Shown here in pieces: positions 54,794-62,579 of a stretch of 64,000 bases of DNA (position 1 is the stretch's first letter; each line of letters begins with the position of its first letter). Made by a program: the position numbers and the translations under genes. Source of the DNA: AWTP1-13 sp050248715 (GTDB lineage Bacteria; Pseudomonadota; Alphaproteobacteria; Rhizobiales; Hyphomicrobiaceae); NCBI GenBank assembly GCA_050248715.1, contig JBFWRV010000004.1, positions 89,627-153,626 on the forward strand, in the 5' to 3' direction. The notes beneath the pieces were generated by a model. That model saw only the letters and a program-made list of their open reading frames with translations. It ran no database searches and had not been told where the DNA came from.

Positions 54794-55748
54794 GACTCTC
54801 ACCCAGCTCAGGTCGTTCCATGCAGTGGCGAGTTCCGGCGGCTTCGTGGCCGGAGCCTCCGCGCTCAATGTCAGCCAGCCCACCCTGACCGCGCAGATCA
54901 AGGCGCTGGAAGCCGAGTTCGGTGTCGAGCTGTTCTATCGGCGCAACCGGCGCAGCCAGTTGACGCCTTCGGGCCGCGACCTGCACGCCATCACCCAGAG
55001 GTTGTTCGCGGAGGAGAAGGAAGCACGCGAGCTCCTCTCGGCCGCAAAGGGTCTGCACACAGGGCATCTGCGCATCGGTGCCGTCGGCCCCTATCACGTC
55101 ACCGAGATGCTGGCCGCCTTCAACCAGCGCTATCCCGGCATCACGCTCAGCATGTCGATCGGCAACTCCTCGGAGGTGCAACGCGATCTTCTGGACTACA
55201 AGTCGGACGTTGCCGTCCTCGCGCACATCGACCCCGACGAACGCCTGATCGCGATCCCCTATCGCCGCCATCCTGTCCTGGTGTTCATGCAGGCCAATCA
55301 CAAGCTCGCGCGTCGCAAAAGCATTCGCCTCGGAGAGGTTGCGGGAGAGCCCTTCGTTGCGCGCGAGCTAGGGTCGACGACGCGGCGGGCATTCGAGGAT
55401 GCGGCGAAGGCAAAGGGCGTCCAGCTGCGTACCATCATCGAAATCGGCAGCCGCGAGGCAATCCGCGAGGCTGTTATCCGCGGCATAGGCATGGGCTACG
55501 TGTCGGAAGCGGAGTTCATTCCGGACGCAAGGCTCAGGGCCGTCAGGGTCAAGGATGCGGAGATTTACACAGCAGCCCACGTCGTCTTCCTGCGTGAGCG
55601 CGAGCACAGCCGGCTGATCAAGGCGTTCTTGGATGTGGTCCGCGGCACCGCTCAAAGGTCCGCCGCTCCTTTCCCCGGAGCAACTTCGGCGGCGTCGAAA
55701 ACACGCCCCGCCGCTGTACGCGCGCGACCCTCGCGAGATCCGGCATGA
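54792..55748 (+). CDS. LysR-family regulator of the phosphonate operon (PhnR-like)
   Basis: 318 residues. The N-terminal winged helix-turn-helix is MTLTQLRSFHAVASSGGFVA, then ASALNVSQPTLTAQIKALEA (recognition helix) and RRNRRSQLTPSGRDL. The remainder is the periplasmic-binding-like effector domain, from HTGHLRIGAVGPYHVTEMLA. LysR regulators next to phn genes commonly activate them in the presence of aminophosphonates or phosphonoacetate. The gene is divergent from the Fe-ADH-phnA-phnY operon with 151 bases between. Residues after about 295 form an unstructured, Ala/Arg/Pro-rich tail, longer than usual. Confidence 0.9.
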   Translation: MTLTQLRSFHAVASSGGFVAGASALNVSQPTLTAQIKALEAEFGVELFYRRNRRSQLTPSGRDLHAITQRLFAEEKEARELLSAAKGLHTGHLRIGAVGPYHVTEMLAAFNQRYPGITLSMSIGNSSEVQRDLLDYKSDVAVLAHIDPDERLIAIPYRRHPVLVFMQANHKLARRKSIRLGEVAGEPFVARELGSTTRRAFEDAAKAKGVQLRTIIEIGSREAIREAVIRGIGMGYVSEAEFIPDARLRAVRVKDAEIYTAAHVVFLREREHSRLIKAFLDVVRGTAQRSAAPFPGATSAASKTRPAAVRARPSRDPA

Positions 55749-55906
55749 CGTCCATCAAGCGGGGAACGGCAGGTGAAGGCGCCGGGCCGGCGATCTCGCG
55801 AGTGCAGCAAGTCCGTCAGCTATCTGCCGTGCTCCAGTCCCGGGGCCGGGCCACTGGTCACTGCTCGCGTCGTATGTCGCCTAGTTTGGCGTATGCGAAC
55901 GAGAGG

Positions 55907-56254
55907 TCATTCCGTCCGCCGGCGTTCTAGTTGTATCGGCTTGTCGTGTAGGAGAAGGTAGACGGCGCCGTACATCGAGCCGGCGAAGGTGATGTAGGCG
56001 AGGATCGTCCCCATCATCGATTTGACAATGTCGCCGCCGAGCGCGCGGCGCTCCATGCCTTGGCGATGCGTCGCTTGGTTCTCCGCCATCTTCAAGATGC
56101 GATCAGCAGCACCGCGCAAGACGCGCTCGTATGCGGCGAAATCCTCCGGGCGAGGAAGCGGTCCTTGATAGTGTAAACGCTCTTCGCGGAGAACGTGTCC
56201 CACGTGTCGTGGCCCGTCGGGGACCGGCACGTCGCGATTAGTCCGTTCGGCCAT
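55907..56254 (-). CDS. DUF2335 membrane protein
   Basis: 115 residues from the ATG at 56254. HYQGPLPRPEDFAAYERVLR, then GAADRILKMAENQATHRQGM, is the DUF2335 (PF10097) signature, followed by one hydrophobic segment (ILAYITFAGSMYGAVYLLL). Such proteins are commonly found near phage or accessory genes and their function is unknown. The start overlaps the end of the upstream small gene by 17 bases, so they form a two-gene unit. GC content is below that of neighbouring catabolic genes. Confidence 0.8.
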   Translation of the reverse strand: MAERTNRDVPVPDGPRHVGHVLREERLHYQGPLPRPEDFAAYERVLRGAADRILKMAENQATHRQGMERRALGGDIVKSMMGTILAYITFAGSMYGAVYLLLHDKPIQLERRRTE

Positions 56255-56456
56255 ACTGCGCGAGTGCGGCCCGGAGGTCGTTGCCGGTGATGATGAAGTC
56301 GGACGCGATCGCTCGAGCGTCGGCGATCTGCGGTGTCGGCGAGACGTTGTAGCGCGCGGTGAGGGGTGTCCAATCGAAGATGCCCGTTGCGCCGTCAATG
56401 AACGAGAACGGGTCTGTGCGCAGGAAAAGAGATTGTGAGAGATCGACACGGCTCAT
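56238..56456 (-). CDS. Small hypothetical protein upstream of DUF2335
   Basis: 72 residues from the ATG at 56456; no clear ribosome site. The sequence is mixed and soluble (FLRTDPFSFIDGATGIFDWTP is split near residue 10). It contains a short helical C-terminal part, NDLRAALAQYGRTD. No family known. Its overlap with the DUF2335 gene supports translation. It may be an accessory partner. Confidence 0.55.
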   Translation of the reverse strand: MSRVDLSQSLFLRTDPFSFIDGATGIFDWTPLTARYNVSPTPQIADARAIASDFIITGNDLRAALAQYGRTD

Positions 56457-56641
56457 ATCCAATGCACTGTAGCATGCATTCGTGAAATGCGCATGTGCGG
56501 GTGCTTTGTGCGTGCAATGATAGCCGGCGCTGAAAGCGGCCCGTCAAGGCTGCGCCGCAACGCGGCCGAGCTCCGCTCGCCGTTGACCGGCCTACGCGCC
56601 GGTTGTGTGACGGCTTGGTTGCGCGTCGCGTGGGAGAGGTC

Positions 56642-57076
56642 ATGCAAGAAAAGCGGTTCTTCTTCCGCGCGGGAAGTTGTGTCTGGATTGTGGGCGGCGC
56701 CGGCCACTTCATCCTCGTGGATGCGTTCACGCTGCACGGCCGCACGCGTGTGTCGGCTTTTGTTCCTCGCGCTGACATTCTCGACGCGATGGAGACGACC
56801 ACGTTGACGTTTGGCTACCTCGGCTCGACAACTGCGTTCTTGGCCACGGCGGGGTTCAGTATTTGGGTGGCGCTATCGCTCGTTCTCTTCGGCATCACGT
56901 ATCTACTCCTGAGTCGGCAAGCGGCCGTAGTGCTGCGGCCGTTTATTTACGTGGGGCTCGCCATCTCCACGGTGTTCACCCTGGTCGCCGTGATTTCCTT
57001 CATCTATCCGGCGGCGTTGGGAGGAGTGTTGGCGACAACACTGTTTGTTGCGGCGTGGATCAGAAACGAGAGTTGA
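56642..57076 (+). CDS. Four-helix membrane protein, LIC_13387-like
   Basis: 144 residues from the ATG at 56642, directly after GGGAGAGGTC. CVWIVGGAGHFILVDAF near residue 14 has a buried G-x-x-H-x-x-x-D pattern, and three further hydrophobic helices follow. The layout resembles proteins named LIC_13387 family, which are small integral membrane proteins of unknown role. The name is a recollection of the H/D motif and topology; confidence is moderate. Confidence 0.6.
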   Translation: MQEKRFFFRAGSCVWIVGGAGHFILVDAFTLHGRTRVSAFVPRADILDAMETTTLTFGYLGSTTAFLATAGFSIWVALSLVLFGITYLLLSRQAAVVLRPFIYVGLAISTVFTLVAVISFIYPAALGGVLATTLFVAAWIRNES

Positions 57077-57112
57077 TCCGACGCGCGTTCGAGGACGGTA
57101 CAAGTTGTCCAC

Positions 57113-57397
57113 ATGGTCCGACATGGCTGCGTTCCCATTGCGCTAAAGTGGGGAGTGAAAAAGTTTGGAACGGTCGTCGGTGCGATTGTCGTTGGTCTTA
57201 TCGTCTTTGCAATTGCCACTGGCATAGTGGCCGCGCTCCTGACAGCGATCGCTCAGACAGGCTGGTCGTCGCCGCCTGGCGTGAGCATCTCTATCGGATT
57301 GCTCCTTGAGGTTGTGAAATGGGGAGGAGCTGTTTGGTGCGGATATCGCGCGTACAAGTATTTGGCGCGGCGGGTGATGAGCCGGCGGCCAAGCTAG
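57113..57397 (+). CDS. Small membrane protein, hypothetical
   Basis: 94 residues; start uncertain, with weak ribosome sites. Two hydrophobic helices, FGTVVGAIVVGLIVFAIATG at about 18-37 and a second near 58-72. A basic C-terminal tail (RRVMSRRPS) is cytosolic. No family recognised. It follows the LIC_13387-like gene by 36 bases and may be co-transcribed. Confidence 0.5.
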   Translation: MVRHGCVPIALKWGVKKFGTVVGAIVVGLIVFAIATGIVAALLTAIAQTGWSSPPGVSISIGLLLEVVKWGGAVWCGYRAYKYLARRVMSRRPS

Positions 57398-57508
57398 GAA
57401 CGCGGCGCCTCGGATGAGTAGTGCGGGCTGGCATGAGGAACGCATCGAAGCGCGCACAAAGAGGTGGGGCGGGTTGAGGTCGATTTTGCAAGGGGATCAC
57501 GAGCCGCG

Positions 57509-57778
57509 ATGAGCAACAAGGACGACGAGCACTTCGTAAAAGTCGAGCTACCCACTGCCTTGCGGGCGATCTATGCGCGGGCGATTACGAAGCCGGCGCT
57601 GGCGCGCAAGCTCGTGTTCGAGCACTTCAAGTATGGCGCACGGGACGTAGACGAAGGGAGCTCTGAAGCCGATATCCTGAGGACACTCGCGTTCTGCTTC
57701 AAGGCCGTCAACACGAATGCTCGTGACGACCCGGCCGCGGCACGAAAAACCCTGAAGAGACTCGAGGAAGTGACGTAG
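57509..57778 (+). CDS. Small soluble hypothetical protein
   Basis: 89 residues from the ATG at 57509. Charged and helical (KVELPTALRAIYARAITKPA, KTLKRLEEVT). No signal peptide, membrane segment or known family. The upstream ribosome site is weak. It precedes the Cys-type alpha/beta hydrolase gene on the same strand by 45 bases. Confidence 0.5.
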   Translation: MSNKDDEHFVKVELPTALRAIYARAITKPALARKLVFEHFKYGARDVDEGSSEADILRTLAFCFKAVNTNARDDPAAARKTLKRLEEVT

Positions 57779-57823
57779 CTCCTGACAGGCGACGCGGAAG
57801 GCGACAGGTAGGAGGAACTGATC

Positions 57824-58567
57824 GTGCCAGTGCTGAAGCGCGACGATGCTGAGATCTACTACGAAGAGTTTGGCAGCGGATACCCGATCCTCCTGTTCGC
57901 GCCGGGTGGCTTGAGATCGCGCATCGATATGTGGCACGAGCCTCCTGGCGGACCATCGCGGCCGTGGAACGATTGGACGGAGGAGCTTGAGTCAAGGTAC
58001 CGGGTGATTGCAATGGACCAGCGCAACGCCGGTCAGTCACGCGGCGCCATCGCCGCCGATCACGGTTGGCACACCTATGCGGCCGACCATCTGGCGTTGA
58101 TGGACCACCTTGGGTTCAAGCGGTTCCATACGCTCGGCGGGTGTATCGGTTCTAGCTACTGCCTGAAGCTGTGCGAGATCGCGCCCGAGCGGGTGAGCGC
58201 CGCAGTGCTGCAAAATCCGATAGGCCTACATCCACAATTCCCAAACTACTTTCCAGAAAGCCACGCAGCGTGGACGAAAGAGCAGCTTTCGGCGCGACCT
58301 GATCTCGATGCTAAAGCCATTGCGAGTTTTGGGAAAAATATGTGGGGCCCGGACTTCGTCTTCAGTGTGACGCGAGATTTTGCACGGCGGTGCTCGGTGC
58401 CGTGCTTGGTGCTACCCGGCGATGACACACCGCATCCCGCGTCCGTCGGCGCGGAGCTCATGGAATTGCTTCCCAAGGTGGAGCATTTGCAGCCTTGGAA
58501 GGGCCCTGACCACCTCGACGAACAATGCGACCGTGTCATCGCTTTTCTCGAAAAGCACACGCCGTAA
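57824..58567 (+). CDS. Alpha/beta hydrolase with a cysteine nucleophile
   Basis: 247 residues. The fold motifs are LLFAPGGLRSRIDMW and AMDQRNAGQSRG. The nucleophile elbow reads LGGCIGSSY, with Cys107 in place of the usual serine (G-x-S-x-G becomes G-G-C-I-G). VLPGDDTPHP and GPDHLDEQ supply candidate acid and histidine. Dienelactone hydrolases use such a cysteine. No leader peptide. Substrate unknown. A terminator-like hairpin follows the stop. Confidence 0.8.
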   Translation: MPVLKRDDAEIYYEEFGSGYPILLFAPGGLRSRIDMWHEPPGGPSRPWNDWTEELESRYRVIAMDQRNAGQSRGAIAADHGWHTYAADHLALMDHLGFKRFHTLGGCIGSSYCLKLCEIAPERVSAAVLQNPIGLHPQFPNYFPESHAAWTKEQLSARPDLDAKAIASFGKNMWGPDFVFSVTRDFARRCSVPCLVLPGDDTPHPASVGAELMELLPKVEHLQPWKGPDHLDEQCDRVIAFLEKHTP

Positions 58568-58595
58568 CCCTGCGCGTTTCGATACTTGCAACAGA

Positions 58596-58628
58596 GGAGC
58601 TCTCGCGCAATAGCAACGCGAGAGCTCC
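58596..58628. terminator. 12-bp hairpin after the Cys-type hydrolase gene
   Basis: Perfect inverted repeat GGAGCTCTCGCG / CGCGAGAGCTCC with a nine-base loop, 28 bases after the stop at 58567. No T-run follows, so termination is likely but not certain. Confidence 0.55.
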
Positions 58629-58807
58629 GGTTGCCCGTTGAAGGCCGGCTGTCGCTAGGGATGTGCCGTGCATCCGGGACAGACAGCAGGTGAGCGCAGG
58701 GGCGAGGGCGAGCCCGAGCTGGATCGGCGGTCGGCGCCGTCCCACCCGCTGCATTATGCGTTGACGGAGGAAGCGCACAACTTGACAGTCCTGCGTGTTC
58801 CTAGTCC

Positions 58808-59110
58808 GTGCACATGAGGTATGTGAGCGTCGAGGCAGTTGCGCCACGGCTCGCCCACGGCCGTCGCGACTACCTGATCCGGAGTGCGACGGTCAACGCC
58901 GCAAAGTTGGTCCAATCCGCCCTCCCCGCGCCGGTCGGGGTGATTGAGCCGGATGCTTTGGCCGACCTGATCGTGGTCGAGGACAACCCGCTAAGAAGCA
59001 GGAGCATAAAGCCCCAGCTCATCAAGACGATTTCCCGCTCGCCGTCCACGGTCGAACGGAGGACCGGTGCGATATTGCGCGGGAAGATTGCCGCTGTCTG
59101 GCCGGTTTGA
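58808..59110 (+). pseudogene. C-terminal remnant of an amidohydrolase
   Basis: Within this frame YLIRSATVNAAKLVQSALP, then GVIEPDALADLIVVEDNPL, match the conserved end of imidazolonepropionase/adenine-deaminase-type amidohydrolases (L-R-x-A-T-x-x-A-A-x-x-L ... G-x-I-x-P-G-x-x-A-D-L-x-x-x-x-x-N-P-L). All upstream catalytic parts, including HxH and the later metal ligands, are missing, and no start or ribosome site is evident. The downstream part drifts from family sequence. It is a decayed leftover rather than a gene. Confidence 0.65.
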
Positions 59111-59370
59111 ACATCGGCGAGCGGTTGTGCGAGTCGCGGAAGAGCCGGGCCACCGCGTCCCGCTTCTTGTTCAAGCTGTACAGATTGCACTTTCTAGTCG
59201 GTGAGCCGTCTGAAGGTTCCGTCTGGCGCGAATTTAGACGAGTGAAATGTTGGGATCATTTTTTTACTCTTGTGAAAAGAAATTTCATGTGGGAGGGTTG
59301 GCGTCAGGTCGGATCGTTGGGCAGCCAGGCTCTCCTTCGGTCAAGGGTTCGCAGCGATCTGTCGGTGCCG
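59111..59370. other. AT-richer region upstream of the CoA-transferase gene
   Basis: 260 bases. A conspicuous AT-rich stretch (about 59244-59285, with a seven-T run) interrupts the GC-rich background and is the likely promoter zone for the operon starting at 59371. A frame reads through it into the CoA-transferase gene but the translation is not family-like. Confidence 0.4.
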
Positions 59371-60492
59371 ATGCTGCAGGGTATACGAGTCATAGACCTT
59401 ACCTCGCATCTGTCGGGACCCTATTGCACGTGGCTTCTGGGAACGCTCGGGGCCGATGTCATCAAAGTGGAGCGGCCCGAAGGCGATCCGGCGCGTTCGG
59501 TTGGCCCTCACGTCGAGGGCGAAAGCCTGTATTTCTGCTCGATCAATCGCAACAAGCGCAGCATCACCCTTGATCTCAAGGTCCCAAAGGATGCGGATGT
59601 CCTGCGAGGGCTGATCGCCAAGGCAGATGTCCTGGTTGAGAATATGAAGCCGGGCGCCTTGGCACGACTGGGCTTCTCGGACGAGGCCATCTCCCAGCTC
59701 AATCCAGGATTGATCTACGCCTCAATCAGCGGTTTCGGCCAAACCGGTCCTTTGAGTGCACGGCCGGCATTTGACATTATCGTGCAGGCGATGAGCGGCA
59801 TGATCAGCATCACCGGGCCCAAAGAGGGATCGCCCGTGCGGGTCGGTGCATCCATTGGGGATATCGGCGCGGCGCTTTTTGCGACGATCGATATTGTTGC
59901 CGCGTTGTTCGCTCGAGAGCGCAACACCGGACGTCGGCGCCTCGACATTTCGATGCTCGATTGTCAGCTGGCGCTGCTCGAGAACGCAATCGCACGCTAT
60001 CTCAATACTGGACAGGTCCCTCGGCCGCTCGGCACGCGCGATCCGTCGATCGTCCCGTTTCAGGCTTTTGCCACGTCCGACGGGCTGGTTGCCGTTGCGG
60101 CGGAAGGTAATGGAATGTGGAAGGCTCTTTGCGAGGCCATCGATGCTCCGCATCTGATTGTGGATCCGCGCTTCGACAACGCCGAGGCTAGGCTAGCAAA
60201 CCATGGCCAACTGGAACCAATCCTGGCCGACATCCTGCGCGGCCGCATAACAGCTGAGTGGGTCGAGTGTCTCTCCCGCGCCGGCATTCCGGTCGGGCCG
60301 GTCAACACAATCGGTGGGGCGATGGCGGAGCCTCAGGTGAAGGAGCGGCGGATGGTCTCGCACCTCCGGGATGCGGGCAACAACGGTCTGGACTTCGTGG
60401 CGTGTCCGATTGGAGAGCGGCGACAGGACCGCCCGGCGCCGCAGCTGGGAGCGCAGAGCGATGAGATACGCGCGATGGCGCTTGGAAAATGA
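59371..60492 (+). CDS. CaiB/BaiF-family CoA-transferase
   Basis: 373 residues from the ATG at 59371 (GTG 59365 is an alternative); a long upstream extension is not conserved. MLQGIRVIDLTSHLSGPYCT opens the family pattern, GADVIKVERPEGDPAR follows and NMKPGALARLGFSDEAI continues. Asp135 in ARPAFDIIVQAMSGM is the catalytic aspartate that forms the acyl anhydride. It transfers CoA between organic acids (type III). It precedes hydantoinase subunits on the same strand, suggesting activation of a product of that pathway. Confidence 0.88.
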   Translation: MLQGIRVIDLTSHLSGPYCTWLLGTLGADVIKVERPEGDPARSVGPHVEGESLYFCSINRNKRSITLDLKVPKDADVLRGLIAKADVLVENMKPGALARLGFSDEAISQLNPGLIYASISGFGQTGPLSARPAFDIIVQAMSGMISITGPKEGSPVRVGASIGDIGAALFATIDIVAALFARERNTGRRRLDISMLDCQLALLENAIARYLNTGQVPRPLGTRDPSIVPFQAFATSDGLVAVAAEGNGMWKALCEAIDAPHLIVDPRFDNAEARLANHGQLEPILADILRGRITAEWVECLSRAGIPVGPVNTIGGAMAEPQVKERRMVSHLRDAGNNGLDFVACPIGERRQDRPAPQLGAQSDEIRAMALGK

Positions 60493-60554
60493 GGGGGGGC
60501 ACGTGAAGCATCGTGCCTTCTTGGCGAGCAACCGTCACAAGGGTTGTTAACATC

Positions 60555-62579
60555 ATGAGAATGATTGGTGTGGACGTCGGGGGTACGTTTACCGATTCCG
60601 TGTTCTACGACGATGCGAGTCACGAGCTACGCTGGGCCAAAGCTCCCTCTTCGCCCGCCAAACCCGCGGAAGGCGTACTGGCTGCGCTTAAGCGGCATGG
60701 CATCCCGCTTGATAGCGTCGACCGCTTTGTCCACGGCGTAACGATTGGAACCAATGCTATTCTCGAGCGCAAAGGTGCCGCGGTATGGATGATCACCACC
60801 AAGGGTTTCACAGATACGATTGAGATCGCCAGGACGAACCGGACAGTCCTTTACAACATCAAGACCCTCAAGCCCACTCCACTCGTCGACCGGCGCCGCA
60901 TCTTTGGCGTAGACGAACGCGTGCTGGCGAACGGAACCGTCCTGCGGCCTTTGCAGCCGGGTGAGCTTGCAGGCGTAATGGAGAAACTCAAACAGATACC
61001 GCCCTCTGCCCTTGTCGTGTGTTTCCTCCATAGCTATGCAAACGATAAACATGAAAAAGCCGCCGTCGAGGCGCTTCGCAACGCCTTGCCTGATTGGTTC
61101 ATCTGCAGCTCGGCCGAGATCGTGCCGGAGATGCGGGAATATGAAAGATTCAATACGGCTGTAATGAACGGATATATCGGCCCGGTCATGGATCGGTATC
61201 TGGCCGGCCTCAATACGACGCTAAGATCGGAGGGCTATCGAGGGCCGGTATTCATCATGATCTCGAATGGCGGGATCATCACCGCAAAACGCGCCGCGCG
61301 GTTTCCCGTGCAAACCGTGCTTTCGGGACCGGCAGGTGGCGTGGCCGCAGCATTGCATCTTGGGGAATTGCTAGGCCTCAAGAACCTCATCACTTACGAC
61401 ATGGGGGGTACGAGCACTGATGTGTGCCTCATCAACAACGGAAACGTGTCGACCACCTCGGATCAGGTGATTGAAGGATATGCCATAAGGACACCGCAGA
61501 TCGACATCAGCACAATCGGCGCAGGCGGCGGCAGCATCGCCTGGGTCGACGCGGGTAATATCCTGAAAGTCGGGCCGATTAGTGCTGGCGCGGTTCCCGG
61601 ACCGGCGTGCTACGGGCAGGGGGGCACCGAGCCGACGGTCACGGACGCGAATCTCGTGCTGCGGCGACTGTCGCCGTACCTCAAGCTCGCAGGAAGTGTG
61701 GCTTTGGACGATGCACTTGCGCATGAGGCGGTGAGCCGAATCGTCCGCAAGGTAGCGGGCCTCGACATTCCTGCTGCTGCCGAAGGCATCATCCGGATCG
61801 CGATTGCGCGCATGGTGAGCGCGATAAAGGAGACCTCGATAGATCGAGGACATGATCCTCGCGACTTCGTGCTTCTCGCCTATGGAGGCGCCGGGCCGAT
61901 GCATGCGGCATTCGTCGCTGAAGAGCTCGAGATGTCGCAGGTTCTTGTGCCACCGCGGCCTGGCAATTTTTCAGCGTTCGGAGCCCTCATCTCAGACATT
62001 CGCCACGACCATGTGCGTTCCCGCAGGTTCGGTCTCGACGCAACGATCAAGGAAGCGATCGAGACCGAGTTTGTGGAGATGGAAAAAAACGCCGTGGCGA
62101 CAATGGCCGGTGAAGGCCTGCCGAAGGCGTCCATTGTGCTGCAAAGAGCGTGCGGGATGCGCTATGCGGGTCAGTCCTGGGACTTGCCCGTCCGTCTGCC
62201 CGATGCAATTCCGGCTCATGACGGACTTGAGGAGCTGTTTCACTCGGCCCATGAGCAACGGTATGGGTACCGGCTGTCGGACAGAATCGAGATCGTCACG
62301 CTCCGCGTGACGGCGATCGGTAAAATCGAGAAGCCCAGCCTGTCTAGGTTGGCGGTTCGGACTCCGGTGGATGTGGCACGCCGCGAGATACGGAGTGTCC
62401 GCTTCCAGGGCAGGGAATGCGCTACTCCGATTTACGATCGCGATCTCCTGCCGGGATCGGCGCAGCTCGCTGGTCCGGCCGTCGTGGAGGAAATGGGCAG
62501 CGTGACCGTTGTGCCACCCGGTTGGGTGCTTTACGTCGGATCGCTCGGCGAGTTCCTGTTGAGGCGCGAAGCACGATGA
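60555..62579 (+). CDS. hyuA: Hydantoinase/oxoprolinase family protein, subunit A (HyuA-like)
   Basis: 674 residues from the ATG at 60555 (60561 also possible). The actin-like ATPase N-terminus is MRMIGVDVGGTFTDSVFYDD, and a second phosphate loop is TYDMGGTSTDVCLINNG near 277. GAGGGSIAWVD and AGAVPGPACYGQGG follow. The C-terminal GPAVVEEMGSVTVVPPGW is typical of HyuA. ATP-dependent enzymes of the family open cyclic amides such as N-methylhydantoin or 5-oxoproline, or carboxylate acetone or acetophenone. The substrate is unknown. Its stop overlaps the hyuB start (ATGA). Confidence 0.88.
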   Translation: MRMIGVDVGGTFTDSVFYDDASHELRWAKAPSSPAKPAEGVLAALKRHGIPLDSVDRFVHGVTIGTNAILERKGAAVWMITTKGFTDTIEIARTNRTVLYNIKTLKPTPLVDRRRIFGVDERVLANGTVLRPLQPGELAGVMEKLKQIPPSALVVCFLHSYANDKHEKAAVEALRNALPDWFICSSAEIVPEMREYERFNTAVMNGYIGPVMDRYLAGLNTTLRSEGYRGPVFIMISNGGIITAKRAARFPVQTVLSGPAGGVAAALHLGELLGLKNLITYDMGGTSTDVCLINNGNVSTTSDQVIEGYAIRTPQIDISTIGAGGGSIAWVDAGNILKVGPISAGAVPGPACYGQGGTEPTVTDANLVLRRLSPYLKLAGSVALDDALAHEAVSRIVRKVAGLDIPAAAEGIIRIAIARMVSAIKETSIDRGHDPRDFVLLAYGGAGPMHAAFVAEELEMSQVLVPPRPGNFSAFGALISDIRHDHVRSRRFGLDATIKEAIETEFVEMEKNAVATMAGEGLPKASIVLQRACGMRYAGQSWDLPVRLPDAIPAHDGLEELFHSAHEQRYGYRLSDRIEIVTLRVTAIGKIEKPSLSRLAVRTPVDVARREIRSVRFQGRECATPIYDRDLLPGSAQLAGPAVVEEMGSVTVVPPGWVLYVGSLGEFLLRREAR

